Counted from the first letter of the stretch, positions 25,244 to 35,326 are shown. The stretch is 58,908 bases of DNA from an uncultured Bacteroides sp. (GCA_900552645.1 USAN01000012.1:1-58908); one strand, 5' to 3'. The notes: generated by a model from the letters alone, not told the origin. Translations and numbers: made by a program.

Positions 25244-26635
25244 ATGTTCAACTCTGCAACTTATCAACATCGCCGCCAGGCATTAAGAAAAAAAATAAGA
25301 AATGGTTTAATCTTGATTTTAGGCAATTACGAATCGCCAACAAACTATCCCGATAACACTTATAAATTCCGCCAAGATAGTTCTTTTCTCTACTTTTTCG
25401 GGCATTCTCATCCCGGATACGCAGGTATTATAGATACAGATTCGGGAGAAGAGTTTTTCTTTGGAAACGATGTTGACATTGACGATATTATATGGATGGG
25501 GCCACAACCTTGTATAAAGGACATTGCGGCACAGGTTGGAGTTGATAAAAGTTTCCCTTTCAGTAAATTGAAAGATAAGATTTCGGCGGCTATTTCATCG
25601 GGAAGAAAAGTTCATTTTCTTCCTCCATATCGTCATCATAATATGATGCTACTTGAAGAGCTCACGGGTATCAAGGCTTCGGAAACAAAAAAATATGCGT
25701 CAGTAGAACTAATTAAGGCTGTAGTAGACTTGCGTTCTGTTAAGGAATCATGCGAAATAGAAGAGATTGACTTAGCATGTAACATTGGATACGAAATGCA
25801 TACAACCGCGATGAAACTATGTAAACCAGGAGTTAAAGAGCAATATATCGCCGGTGTGCTTGAAGGCATTGCAGCTTCTTACGGAAGCATGACATCCTTC
25901 CCTACAATACTTACTCAGAATGGTCAGACTCTTCACAATCATTATCATGGAAACATACTTGAAGTTGGAAGAATGATGCTTACCGATGCTGGAGCTGAAA
26001 GAGTAAGCAACTACTGTTCGGACCACACACGTACTATACCTGTAGGAGGCAAGTTTAATTCTCGTCAGAAAGATATATATAATATAGTATTAGCAGCTCA
26101 TGACAAGGCTCTGGAAATATCGCGACCCGGAATAACATATAAATCAGTTCATATTGAAGTGTGTAAGGTACTTACACAAGGGCTGAAGGATATAGGTTTG
26201 ATGAAAGGTAGCGTAGAAGAAGCAGTTGCAGCAGGTGCACATGCACTATTCTTACCTCATGGACTAGGACATATGATGGGGCTTGATGTTCATGATATGG
26301 AAGACTTAGGACAGAAGTATGTTGGTTATGACGATGAAGTACGTCCTTCGGAACAATTCGGATTATCGGCACTTAGAATGGGAAGAAAACTACAGGAAGG
26401 TTTTGTTATAACAGACGAACCCGGATGTTATTTCATTCCAGCTTTGATAGATAAATGGAAACAAGAAAAACTGCATACAGATTTCCTTAATTACGATGCT
26501 ATAGAGAAATTCAAAGATTTCGGAGGTATCCGTCTGGAAGATGATATATTAATTACCAAGGAAGGATCAAGATTTACAGGAGAGAAACGTATTCCTATCA
26601 CAATAGATGAGATAGAAAATATAATGAAAGAGTAA
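25244..26635 (+). CDS. pepP: Xaa-Pro aminopeptidase (aminopeptidase P family)
   Basis: A 463-residue M24 metallopeptidase that removes the residue before an N-terminal proline. It has an N-terminal aminopeptidase-P domain (about 1-135) and a pita-bread catalytic domain (about 170-455). The five dimetal ligands are visible in order: Asp in LTDAGAE, Asp in CSDHTR, His in LPHGLGHMMGLDVHD, Glu in TDEPGCYF, and Glu in GIRLEDD. There is no signal peptide, so it is cytoplasmic. The C1-family peptidase follows after 10 bases and is probably co-transcribed, so the pair may cooperate in peptide breakdown. Confidence 0.94.
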   Translation: MFNSATYQHRRQALRKKIRNGLILILGNYESPTNYPDNTYKFRQDSSFLYFFGHSHPGYAGIIDTDSGEEFFFGNDVDIDDIIWMGPQPCIKDIAAQVGVDKSFPFSKLKDKISAAISSGRKVHFLPPYRHHNMMLLEELTGIKASETKKYASVELIKAVVDLRSVKESCEIEEIDLACNIGYEMHTTAMKLCKPGVKEQYIAGVLEGIAASYGSMTSFPTILTQNGQTLHNHYHGNILEVGRMMLTDAGAERVSNYCSDHTRTIPVGGKFNSRQKDIYNIVLAAHDKALEISRPGITYKSVHIEVCKVLTQGLKDIGLMKGSVEEAVAAGAHALFLPHGLGHMMGLDVHDMEDLGQKYVGYDDEVRPSEQFGLSALRMGRKLQEGFVITDEPGCYFIPALIDKWKQEKLHTDFLNYDAIEKFKDFGGIRLEDDILITKEGSRFTGEKRIPITIDEIENIMKE

Positions 26636-26645
26636 AAAACAAATT

Positions 26646-27860
26646 ATGAAAAGATTGACATTAATTGCTGCACTTGGACTTTTTGCTATAAGTTCAGTTG
26701 GTGCACAGGAAGCAAAAAAAGACACGACTAAACAGGAAGGTTTTGTCTTTACTACAGTGAAAGAATTACCTATCACTTCTATTAAAAACCAGAATCGTGC
26801 CGGTACTTGCTGGTGCTATTCAACAATGGCATTCCTTGAATCAGAATTACTCCGCATGGGTAAAGGTGATTATGATTTTTCGGAAATGTTCATAGTATAT
26901 AACACATATCTTGACCGTGCACAGGCTGCTATACGCACTCACGGTGACGTTTCTTTCTCTCAGGGAGGATCTTTCTATGATGTACTTTATGGAATGAAAA
27001 ATTTCGGCCTTATACCTGAATCAGAAATGCGTCCTGGAGTAATGTATGGTGATACGCTCAGTAACCATACAGAACTTTCGGCAGTAACAGATGCTATGGT
27101 TAATGCACTAGCTAAAGGTAATCTAAAGAAACTACAATCTACACCACAGCGTACGCCAGTATGGAAAGAAGCACTTACAGGCGTGTATGATGCATATTTA
27201 GGAAAACGTCCTGAGAAATTCACTTATAAAGGAAAACAGTACACTCCTAAATCATTTTTCGAATCTACAGGACTTAATCCAGATGATTATGTATCACTTA
27301 CATCATTCTCACACCATCCTTTCTATGAACCATTTGTTATAGAAGTACAGGATAACTGGCGTTGGGCTAAATCATATAACCTTCCGATAGACGAACTTAT
27401 GGAAGTTTTCGATAATTCAATCGCTAAAGGTTACACTATAGCATGGGGAGCCGATGTAAGTGAAGAAGGATTTACTCGCGATGGTATTGCAGTTATGCCT
27501 GATAACAGCAAGATTCAGGAATTGAGCGGATCTGACATGGCACGTTGGTTAAAACTTTCTCCACAAGAAAAGAAACTTACCGCAAAACCACAGCCTCAGA
27601 AATGGTGTACACAGGAAGATCGCCAGGAAGCATACGATAACTGGGAAACAACAGATGATCATGGAATGCTTATTTATGGTACAGCTAAGGATCAGGAAGG
27701 AAATGACTATTATCTTGTAAAAAATTCATGGGGAAAATCCGGAAAATACAACGGAGTATGGTATGCATCTAAACCATTCGTACGTTATAAAACCATGAAC
27801 ATTATAGTGAACAAAAATGCTATTCCTAAAGAAATTGCCAAGAAATTAGGCATTAAATAA
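26646..27860 (+). CDS. exported C1-family (bleomycin hydrolase-like) cysteine aminopeptidase
   Basis: A 404-residue papain-fold peptidase with a signal peptide ending at SVGAQ. The catalytic triad appears in family order. Gln and Cys are in NQNRAGTCWCYSTMAFLESE near the N-terminus (as in the PepC/bleomycin hydrolase group), His in DDHGMLIYG and Asn in LVKNSWGKSG. Length fits the Bacteroidota C1B aminopeptidases. Export distinguishes it from cytosolic PepC. It follows pepP closely and ends before a strong terminator. Confidence 0.9.
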   Translation: MKRLTLIAALGLFAISSVGAQEAKKDTTKQEGFVFTTVKELPITSIKNQNRAGTCWCYSTMAFLESELLRMGKGDYDFSEMFIVYNTYLDRAQAAIRTHGDVSFSQGGSFYDVLYGMKNFGLIPESEMRPGVMYGDTLSNHTELSAVTDAMVNALAKGNLKKLQSTPQRTPVWKEALTGVYDAYLGKRPEKFTYKGKQYTPKSFFESTGLNPDDYVSLTSFSHHPFYEPFVIEVQDNWRWAKSYNLPIDELMEVFDNSIAKGYTIAWGADVSEEGFTRDGIAVMPDNSKIQELSGSDMARWLKLSPQEKKLTAKPQPQKWCTQEDRQEAYDNWETTDDHGMLIYGTAKDQEGNDYYLVKNSWGKSGKYNGVWYASKPFVRYKTMNIIVNKNAIPKEIAKKLGIK

Positions 27861-27882
27861 GATATAGCATATTTAAAGTCTA

Positions 27883-27926
27883 CCGCTAAATCTATAAAAT
27901 ATATATAGATTTAGCGGTTTTTTTTA
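27883..27926 (+). terminator. Rho-independent terminator after the C1 peptidase
   Basis: CCGCTAAATCTATA (27883-27896) pairs perfectly with TATAGATTTAGCGG (27904-27917), followed by eight or more T residues. Confidence 0.9.
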
Positions 27927-28025
27927 TTTGTTTTTTCTAACTTTACAAATTGAACAATATAATGAACATCTTTTTACATTTATTATATTGGTATGAGACT
28001 GGAAAAAGAAAAAACAATATATAAA

Positions 28026-29750
28026 ATGAATCACAAATGGAATTATCAACCTCCTACACAAGAATTTACAGAAGCAGCTAAAGCTTTAGGAAAAGAGACC
28101 GGAATTGGTCCAATTCTTTCCAAACTGTTACTTGAAAGAGGAATAACCTCTGCTGCAGAGGCTAAAAGATTCTTCCATCCCCAGCTTAATGAGCTGCACG
28201 ACCCATTTCTCATGAAAGACATGAGCAAAGCGGTCGACCGGCTGAATCAAGCTATGGGAAGGAAAGAGCGTGTGCTTATTTATGGTGATTACGATGTAGA
28301 TGGAACTACTGCAGTAGCTCTTGTATACAAGTTTATAAGACAGTTTTACTCAAATATTGATTATTACGTTCCCGATCGTTACAATGAAGGTTATGGAGTT
28401 TCAATAAAAGGTATAGACTATGCCTTCGAAACCGATGTAAAGCTTATAATTGTACTTGACTGCGGAATTAAAGCTGTCAATGAGATTGCTTATGCAAAAG
28501 AAAAAGGCATAGATTTCATTATATGTGACCATCATGTACCCGATGATGTATTACCTCCGGCAGTTGCCATACTTAATGCAAAAAGAATAGATTCTACTTA
28601 TCCTTACGAACATCTTTCGGGCTGTGGTGTAGGATTCAAATTTATGCAGGCATTTGCTTTGAACAATGGTATAGAATTCTCTCAACTTACTCCTCTTTTA
28701 GATTTGGTGGCCGTAAGCGTAGCATCGGATATAGTTCCAATAATGGGAGAAAACCGGGTACTTACATTTCATGGACTGAGACAATTAAACTCAAATCCAA
28801 GCATAGGCATAAAATCTATTATAGATATTTGCGGACTGAATGAAAAAGAAATTACAGTTAGCGATATAGTATTCAAAATAGGTCCGCGAATAAATGCATC
28901 AGGAAGAATACAAAATGGAAAAGAAGCTGTAGAACTACTTATAGAAAAAGATTTTTCGGCTGCCCTAGAAAAAGCCAACCAAATTAATCAGTACAACGAA
29001 ACAAGAAAGGATCTTGACAAGAGTATGACTGAAGAAGCCAACAATATAGTTGACGAACTGGAAGGATTATCAGATAGGCGTTCTATAGTTCTTTTTAATG
29101 AAGATTGGCATAAAGGAGTAATTGGAATAGTAGCTTCGCGACTGACCGAGATATACTATAGACCTGCCGTAGTACTAACACGTACCGATAACATGGCTAC
29201 AGGTTCGGCACGCTCGGTTGCCGGTTTTGACGTATACAAGGCTATAGAACACTGTCGCGACTTGCTCGAGAATTTTGGTGGACATACTTATGCAGCCGGC
29301 CTTTCAATGAAAGTAGAGAATGTTGAAGAGTTCAGACGCCGATTTGAAGATTATGTTTCCAATCATATACTGCCAGAACAAACATCGGCAATGATTGATA
29401 TAGATGCCGAAATAGATTTCAGAGACATAACTCCAAAATTCCATTCCGATCTTAAAAAATTCAATCCATTCGGTCCCGACAACAGCAAACCTATATTCTG
29501 CACTCATAACGTATATGATTATGGAACAAGCAAGGTAGTAGGGCGAGATCAAGAACATATAAAGCTTGAACTTGTAGACAATAAATCGAATAACGTAATG
29601 AACGGAATAGCTTTTGGACAAAGTTCTCAGGCACGATATATAAAAACCAAGCGCTCTTTCGACATATGCTATACTATAGAAGAAAATAGTCATAAGCGAG
29701 GAGAAGTACAATTACAGATAGAAGATATAAGACCAAGCGAAGATAATTAG
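28026..29750 (+). CDS. recJ: single-stranded-DNA-specific exonuclease RecJ
   Basis: 5'-3' ssDNA exonuclease of recombination and mismatch repair. From the ATG at 28026 it has 574 residues, normal for RecJ. DHH-family motifs are visible: DYDVDGTTAVAL (motif I), LDCG (II), CDHHVP (III), and a DHHA1 domain with GHTYAAGLS. The C-terminal OB-like region contains FNPFGPDNSKP. The frame extends upstream to an ATG at 27993, but the added 11 residues are lysine-rich and not family-like. It lies 24 bases upstream of recQ, forming a repair operon. Confidence 0.94.
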   Translation: MNHKWNYQPPTQEFTEAAKALGKETGIGPILSKLLLERGITSAAEAKRFFHPQLNELHDPFLMKDMSKAVDRLNQAMGRKERVLIYGDYDVDGTTAVALVYKFIRQFYSNIDYYVPDRYNEGYGVSIKGIDYAFETDVKLIIVLDCGIKAVNEIAYAKEKGIDFIICDHHVPDDVLPPAVAILNAKRIDSTYPYEHLSGCGVGFKFMQAFALNNGIEFSQLTPLLDLVAVSVASDIVPIMGENRVLTFHGLRQLNSNPSIGIKSIIDICGLNEKEITVSDIVFKIGPRINASGRIQNGKEAVELLIEKDFSAALEKANQINQYNETRKDLDKSMTEEANNIVDELEGLSDRRSIVLFNEDWHKGVIGIVASRLTEIYYRPAVVLTRTDNMATGSARSVAGFDVYKAIEHCRDLLENFGGHTYAAGLSMKVENVEEFRRRFEDYVSNHILPEQTSAMIDIDAEIDFRDITPKFHSDLKKFNPFGPDNSKPIFCTHNVYDYGTSKVVGRDQEHIKLELVDNKSNNVMNGIAFGQSSQARYIKTKRSFDICYTIEENSHKRGEVQLQIEDIRPSEDN

Positions 29751-29774
29751 TTTACTAAAATATAATCAAGATTC

Positions 29775-31667
29775 ATGACTTATCACGAAATTCTTAAACA
29801 ATATTGGGGATATGATAATTTCCGAGGTATTCAAGAAGATATCATAAATAGTATTGGAGAAGGACATGATACTTTAGGCCTTATGCCTACTGGAGGTGGT
29901 AAATCAATAACATTTCAGGTCCCGGCTCTTGCAAAGCCGGGATTATGTATTGTAATAACACCTCTTATTGCACTGATGAAAGATCAGGTGCGCAACCTAC
30001 GTGACAGAGGCATAAAAGCTCTTGCCATTTTTTCGGGAATGACGCGCGAAGAAATTGTGATTGCACTCGAAAACTGTATATTTGGCGACTATAAATTCCT
30101 TTACATATCGCCAGAACGATTATTTACAGAAATATTCCAGACCAAGCTTAAGTCTATGAACATAAGCATGATTACGGTCGACGAATCCCATTGTATATCA
30201 CAATGGGGATACGATTTCCGTCCGGCTTATCTAAAGATAAACATATTAAGAGAGATACTTCCCAACGTACCTATACTTGCACTTACTGCAACCGCAACTC
30301 CGGAAGTAGTAGAAGATATTCAGAAACAGTTAGGATTCAAGGATGGTAGAGTCTTTAGGATGAGTTTCGAAAGAAAAAATCTAGCATATATAGTCCGCGA
30401 CACCGACAACAAGCAAGAAGAGTTACTTCATATACTATCAAGAATTCAAGGATCGGCCATTGTATATACACGTAACCGCAAACGTACCAAAGAAATTGCC
30501 GAATTGCTTAATCAAAATAATATTACTGCTACATTCTATCATGCCGGGCTGAACAATGCATTAAAGGACAGCCGACAGAAGAGTTGGCTAACCGACGAGA
30601 CCAGGGTGATGGTAGCCACAAATGCATTCGGGATGGGAATAGATAAGCCAGATGTAAGAATAGTAATTCATGTAGACTTGCCAGATTCGCCAGAAGCATA
30701 CTTTCAGGAGGCAGGACGTGCAGGACGAGATGGTAACAAAGCATATGCCGTAATGATGTTTTCGAAGAGTGACAAGACTACATTGCTAAAACGAATACCA
30801 GACACTTTCCCTGATAAAGATTTTATTAGAAAAATATACGAAGACATAAATTACTACTATCAAATGGCTATGGGCGATGGCACTGGATGTACATACGCTT
30901 TCGACATAGATGAGTTTTGCAGGAATTTTAAACATTTTCCGGTACAAACCGATAGCGCACTTAAAATACTTACCCGGGCAGGATACATTGAATATACTGA
31001 CGAACAGGAAAATGGATCTCGACTTATATTTACAATGAGAAGAGAAGAATTATACAAACTTCAGAACAATGATGTAGATGTAGAAAAACTTTTAAATGTA
31101 ATATTAAGATCATATACTGGATTGTTTACCGACTATGCATTTATAAATGAGGATGCATTGGCATTACGTACCGGACTGAGCAGGCAGCGTATATACGAGA
31201 TTCTTATAATGCTTACCAAACGCCATATACTTCATTATATTCCTTATAAGAAAACTCCATATATAATATATACTCGTGAACGACAAGAAACTTCACGCAT
31301 TATATTATCTAAAGATATATACGAAAAGAGGAAAGAGAGCTATCAAAATAGAATTGATGCTATGATAGAATACTGTACCTCGACCGAGAACTGTAGAAGC
31401 AGAATGCTATTGAAATACTTCGGAGAAAAGAACCAAAATAACTGCGGTCAATGCGATGTATGTCTTAAAAAGCATAACTCCGGAATAAAAAAAGGAGAAT
31501 TCCAGAATATAGAGAATGAGATAAAAGAATTGATAAATAAAAATCCTATGTCGAGCGCAGATCTATTATTTGCGTTGAAATATGACCATAAAAAAGCGCA
31601 TAAAGTCATTGACTATATGCTTCAGGAAGAAATTATACATATAAAAGATGGCATTATTTCAATATAA
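29775..31667 (+). CDS. recQ: ATP-dependent DNA helicase RecQ
   Basis: A 630-residue superfamily 2 3'-5' helicase. Motifs in order are Walker A PTGGGKS (38-44), DESH (about 136) in place of DEAH, the aromatic-rich ISQWGYDFRP loop, TATATP, and motif VI QEAGRAGRDG. The RQC zinc site is visible as four cysteines in CTSTENC and CGQCDVC (about 534-564). A clear HRDC domain is not visible, and the last about 60 residues are a short helical tail. It is paired with recJ, its functional partner in the RecF pathway and fork processing. Confidence 0.94.
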   Translation: MTYHEILKQYWGYDNFRGIQEDIINSIGEGHDTLGLMPTGGGKSITFQVPALAKPGLCIVITPLIALMKDQVRNLRDRGIKALAIFSGMTREEIVIALENCIFGDYKFLYISPERLFTEIFQTKLKSMNISMITVDESHCISQWGYDFRPAYLKINILREILPNVPILALTATATPEVVEDIQKQLGFKDGRVFRMSFERKNLAYIVRDTDNKQEELLHILSRIQGSAIVYTRNRKRTKEIAELLNQNNITATFYHAGLNNALKDSRQKSWLTDETRVMVATNAFGMGIDKPDVRIVIHVDLPDSPEAYFQEAGRAGRDGNKAYAVMMFSKSDKTTLLKRIPDTFPDKDFIRKIYEDINYYYQMAMGDGTGCTYAFDIDEFCRNFKHFPVQTDSALKILTRAGYIEYTDEQENGSRLIFTMRREELYKLQNNDVDVEKLLNVILRSYTGLFTDYAFINEDALALRTGLSRQRIYEILIMLTKRHILHYIPYKKTPYIIYTRERQETSRIILSKDIYEKRKESYQNRIDAMIEYCTSTENCRSRMLLKYFGEKNQNNCGQCDVCLKKHNSGIKKGEFQNIENEIKELINKNPMSSADLLFALKYDHKKAHKVIDYMLQEEIIHIKDGIISI

Positions 31668-31670
31668 TAT

Positions 31671-31678
31671 TAATTTTG
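31671..31678 (+). promoter_or_regulatory. putative -7 box for the downstream TPR gene
   Basis: TAATTTTG (TAnnTTTG), with a TTTC 20 bases upstream as a possible -33 element. It lies just past the recQ stop, so the TPR gene may have its own promoter. Confidence 0.45.
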
Positions 31679-31721
31679 TTGAGAAAAATAATTAAAACAA
31701 TATCATAAAATCTATTATTAC

Positions 31722-32669
31722 ATGAATATATTAAAGTCATTATTTGGTAACAGTTCCCAAAAGAATGAAAAAGAAAAAACGGAAGAGAAAAATTTCGACA
31801 TACTTAAATATGATGGCGTAAGAGCGCAACATATAGGAAAAATTGAATACGCTATAAGATGCTTTGAAGAAGCAATAGCCATAAAGGAAGATATAGAAAC
31901 CATGAACTTCCTGGCTAATGCATACATACACAACAATCAATTGAACGATGCTCATGAAATATTAAACAAAGTATGTACCATAAACGCCGAAGATGCAAAG
32001 AATTTTCTGGCACTGGCTTCAGTATGTTTCTTGCAGGAAGATTATGATAGCATGCAAGAAGCTACACAAAAAGCAATCGCTTTGGATGATAATAATCCTC
32101 TTTCCTACTATCTATCGGCAAAAGCTTACATAGGACAAAACAATGATATAATGGCTATTGCCATGCTTACAAAGGCAATAACGCTAAAAGAAGATTATAC
32201 TGAGGCTTATCTATTAAGAGCCAATACACTTAATAAGATGAAGCAAACAAATGATGCACTAGCCGATATAGAGCATATTCTTTTGATTGATGCAGATGAA
32301 GAAAATGCATTACTACTTAAAGGAGAAATTCTTTCGGACACCGAAAATACAGATGCAGCACACGAATGCTTTAACCATGTATTGTCAATAAACCCTTTTA
32401 ACGAGAAAGCTTATCTGCTTGGAGGCGAACTATATGTAACTTACAAGGAATTGGATAAAGCAATCGAGCTATATAATGAAGCAATCGAAATAAATCCGAA
32501 TTTTGCAAGAGCATATCATGAAAGAGGTAGAATCCGACTTCTAAATGGCGACAAGGACGGATCGGTAGAAGATATGAAAAAAGCATTGGAACTTGCACCG
32601 GAAAGTGAAAGCAAAATAAACGGAGAATACAATAATTATGATGATATTACCAAAAACGTACCTTGGTAA
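31722..32669 (+). CDS. cytoplasmic tetratricopeptide-repeat protein
   Basis: A 315-residue protein made almost wholly of TPR units after a charged N-terminus of about 25 residues. Repeats are seen at AIRCFEEAIAIKED, NPLSYYLSAKAYIGQNN, ALADIEHILLIDADEENAL, DKAIELYNEAIEINPNFARA and the final MKKALELAPES. There is no signal peptide or enzyme motif, so it is a likely protein-interaction scaffold of unknown partner. It follows recQ after 54 bases. Confidence 0.85.
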   Translation: MNILKSLFGNSSQKNEKEKTEEKNFDILKYDGVRAQHIGKIEYAIRCFEEAIAIKEDIETMNFLANAYIHNNQLNDAHEILNKVCTINAEDAKNFLALASVCFLQEDYDSMQEATQKAIALDDNNPLSYYLSAKAYIGQNNDIMAIAMLTKAITLKEDYTEAYLLRANTLNKMKQTNDALADIEHILLIDADEENALLLKGEILSDTENTDAAHECFNHVLSINPFNEKAYLLGGELYVTYKELDKAIELYNEAIEINPNFARAYHERGRIRLLNGDKDGSVEDMKKALELAPESESKINGEYNNYDDITKNVPW

Positions 32670-32762
32670 TAAGGTAAAAACATCGTACTATTAAAAAAGA
32701 GCCTGTATACCAATTAAAAATAGAGTTAGTAGAAGTTAAGTTTACAACTACATAAACAAAAA

Positions 32763-32810
32763 GTACCATTTTAGACCTATATTTCGGAATCTAAAATGGT
32801 ACATTTTTCT
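32763..32810. terminator. hairpin terminator between convergent genes
   Basis: GTACCATTTTAGA (32763-32775) pairs perfectly with its complement at 32790-32802, followed on the plus strand by ATTTTTCTTTT. It is placed between the convergent TPR and outer-membrane protein genes. Apart from it, the 262-base gap shows nothing clear. Confidence 0.8.
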
Positions 32811-32931
32811 TTTCAAGAGGTACTATTGCTTACAAGTATATAAATTCATATTGTAATTTATATACGTTATGGCTAACTCTTTTATTTTTCAAAAGTTCTG
32901 ATATCCTATAAAACTTTATAATTAAAATACT

Positions 32932-33741
32932 CTAGAATATGCGTCCACACAACCTAAAGTTTATTACCGGATATGCAGTTATCTTATATAAAGTCTTTAC
33001 AATCTCTTCTGAGTCTCCATCAAAATTTTGCTCTTTAAGCTCTATTCCATTACAATATATGCTTGGTTTTCCCCAAAACATAACTCCCATATCCATCATA
33101 AACCCTACTCTTTTTCTTGGTACGGCACGGCCAAATCCTATTCCAATATAAGGCTTAAAGGAATTAGTCTTTATAGATGCATTAAAATTACCTTTATTGT
33201 CAGGAGTAAGAAAATATTTACCCAATTCAATACCTATATTTTCAATACGGTTATTCGGATTCTCTTTATTCCATTCATCTATTAAAATATTGGCATCATA
33301 AATTGACTTCAAAGAGCCGTCTTCCTTATTATAAACTTCTAATATGCCCGAACTTCCAATATATGTTCCGGCAGTAATATGAAAATTACTTCTTTTAAAT
33401 GGATAGAAATCTACAAGTATCTTGGTATTTTTCATCAATGTCTTAAACTCACCATCTATGCTTGAAGGAATATTATCAATATACTCGTATACCTTTTCAG
33501 GAATTGAATAACTCGATATATCCAATGAACTACCTACAGTAAAATTAAGCATCATATCAAAGCCACCTCTAACCTGGAAATAATTGTTCAAAGGAGCAGC
33601 AATATCTATTCCTAATCCTGTAGTCCCAACAGATACTCCTATGCTAAGATGATTGAAAAATTTGTTTTCATTGCATTCTTGAGCGTTAACGGTGACAAGA
33701 TTCACAAAAAGGAATCCAATTAATAATTTTAGTTTTATCAT
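32932..33741 (-). CDS. predicted outer-membrane beta-barrel protein, function unknown
   Basis: A 269-residue exported protein with a signal peptide ending at VNAQ. The mature part alternates short amphipathic strands and turns (for example HLSIGVSVGTTGLGIDIA, FHITAGTYIGSSG, KPYIGIGFGRAVPRKRVGF) and ends in an aromatic-rich strand INFRLCGRIF, as expected for a small eight- to ten-stranded barrel. It resembles hypothetical Bacteroidota barrels that recognise no known ligand. It stands alone and faces the palindrome array across about 170 bases. Confidence 0.7.
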   Translation of the reverse strand: MIKLKLLIGFLFVNLVTVNAQECNENKFFNHLSIGVSVGTTGLGIDIAAPLNNYFQVRGGFDMMLNFTVGSSLDISSYSIPEKVYEYIDNIPSSIDGEFKTLMKNTKILVDFYPFKRSNFHITAGTYIGSSGILEVYNKEDGSLKSIYDANILIDEWNKENPNNRIENIGIELGKYFLTPDNKGNFNASIKTNSFKPYIGIGFGRAVPRKRVGFMMDMGVMFWGKPSIYCNGIELKEQNFDGDSEEIVKTLYKITAYPVINFRLCGRIF

Positions 33742-34124
33742 TATATTATTATGTTAATGTTTACATTCTGCAAATTAACAACTTTTTATTTATATATATA
33801 TTATTTACACAAGAATATATACTGTTTATTATGGCTTTATTATAAATAAAGTGTATTTATAATCTCAGTTTACTATACTAATAATTAAATTAGATTAGTA
33901 CATTATAAAACTTCATTCTAATGAAGTTTAGATTTCATTCTAATGAAGTTCAAAATTCATTAGAATGAATTTCAGAATTCATATTAATGAAGTTTGTTAA
34001 GTCATTAAACAAAACAACTTATTTACAGGTAATAGTGATGTTACTTATATGTAGTTCTACACCAAAAATGGCTACTATTAATATTACTTATTAAATAGAT
34101 TGGGTTTTTCGATTCTTAATTATC
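33742..34124. other. AT-rich intergenic region with palindrome array
   Basis: There is no gene here. Apart from the 22-bp-phased palindrome array at 33912-33991, the region is extremely AT-rich. Neither a consensus -7 box nor a clear terminator for the aminotransferase gene upstream is evident. Confidence 0.6.
33912..33991. repeat. four palindromic 14-mers at exact 22-bp period
   Basis: Units TTCATTCTAATGAA at 33912-33925 and 33934-33947, its reverse complement TTCATTAGAATGAA at 33956-33969, and the variant TTCATATTAATGAA at 33978-33991. Centres are exactly 22 bp apart. Flanks often extend to AACTTCATT...AATGAAGTT. This is regular spacing of about two helical turns, as expected for a multi-site protein-binding array, though an intergenic repeat family is also possible. 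Confidence 0.8.
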
Positions 34125-35300
34125 CTAAAAATTAGCTCTTTTATAAGCTTCCAAAAGTTGAAGCATAGCCTTCTCTAGAACAGAACGTGGACAAGCTGCA
34201 TTAAGCCTCATAAAACCTTCTCCCTCAGATCCAAATATGGTACCATCATTAAGTGCCAAATGAGCACCGTCTACAAAAAACTCATTCAATTCCTTTTGAG
34301 ACAAATTCATCTCTCTACAGTCCAACCATATAAGATAAGAGGCCTGGGGTGGCATAGCTTTTATTTTAGGAACATTATTCTTAAGATAATCATCTACATA
34401 ATTTATATTGCCCTGAATGTAAGCAATACATTGGTCTAACCAATCGGTTCCATTACTATATGCAGCCTGTACCGAAAGAAAAGCAAATACATGCCCCATG
34501 TCAAGTTCGCCTGCATCGACAAACTTACGAAATTTAGTAAGCAGTTCAACGTTAAATATAATTGCATGTGAAGCCGCCAGACCCGGCATGTTAAAAGCTT
34601 TGCTAGGCGACATGAATGTAATGCTGTTCATTCTAGCCTTATTACTTACTGTGGCAAACGAGAGATGTTTGTGTGGGGGTAGCGTTAGATCGGCATGAAT
34701 TTCATCTGATATAACTAATACTTTCTCTTCGTAACAGATATTGGCAATAGCTTCAAGTTCTTCTTTTTTCCATACCACTCCTCCAGGGTTATGAGGATTA
34801 CATAGAATAAACATACTACACCCTTTTACATCCTTTCTAAAAGCATCGATATCCATTCTATATCTGCCATTTTCCAATAATAAAGGATTAACAACCACAG
34901 TACGGTCATTGCGTTCTGCAATCCATCGGAAAGGATGATATACAGGAGGCTGAATCATTATTTTATCACCTTTTTTCGAGAAGCAGTTTATTGCCATACC
35001 TATACCAGGTACAATACCCGGAACGAAAGTTATCATCTCTTTATCTACTACAAGTTCATAACGAGTAGATATCCATTTAATAATTGAATTGTAGTAGTCA
35101 TCACTCTTTATAGTATATCCAAGAATTCCATTCTCGCACCTCTTTTTTATAGCTTCAGTAATAAAAGGAGCCGTTTCTAAATCCATGTCGGCTACCCATA
35201 AAGGAATAAGGTCCGTACGTCCCCATATATTTTTCATATCCTCTATCTTGACTGCATCTGTACCGGTGCGATCTACTACCCTATCAAAATCATATTTCAT
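34125..35300 (-). CDS. PatB/MalY-type PLP-dependent aminotransferase or cystathionine beta-lyase
   Basis: A 391-residue fold-type I PLP enzyme. The PatB/MalY opening is seen (MKYDFDRVVDRTGTDAVKIEDM, then PLWVADMDLETAPFI). ILCNPHNPGGVVW supplies the PLP-ring contacts, ISDEIHADL the aspartate, and SPSKAFNMPGLAAS the Schiff-base lysine. Such proteins cleave cystathionine or act as C-S lyases, and some moonlight as regulators. It is encoded divergently from the Phe/Tyr operon, but a role in that pathway is not implied by its motifs. Confidence 0.88.
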   Translation of the reverse strand: MKYDFDRVVDRTGTDAVKIEDMKNIWGRTDLIPLWVADMDLETAPFITEAIKKRCENGILGYTIKSDDYYNSIIKWISTRYELVVDKEMITFVPGIVPGIGMAINCFSKKGDKIMIQPPVYHPFRWIAERNDRTVVVNPLLLENGRYRMDIDAFRKDVKGCSMFILCNPHNPGGVVWKKEELEAIANICYEEKVLVISDEIHADLTLPPHKHLSFATVSNKARMNSITFMSPSKAFNMPGLAASHAIIFNVELLTKFRKFVDAGELDMGHVFAFLSVQAAYSNGTDWLDQCIAYIQGNINYVDDYLKNNVPKIKAMPPQASYLIWLDCREMNLSQKELNEFFVDGAHLALNDGTIFGSEGEGFMRLNAACPRSVLEKAMLQLLEAYKRANF

Positions 35301-35326
35301 TATATTGTCCGTTTATTAGTGATGTT

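Noticed and set aside
27927..27945. Promoter for recJ
   Set aside because: A TTTG and a TAACTTTA are near each other but only 7 bases apart, too close for a -33/-7 pair, and the second lacks the final G.
33912..33991. CRISPR array
   Set aside because: Repeats are 14 bp and spacers 8 bp, one unit is inverted, and no cas gene is in the window.
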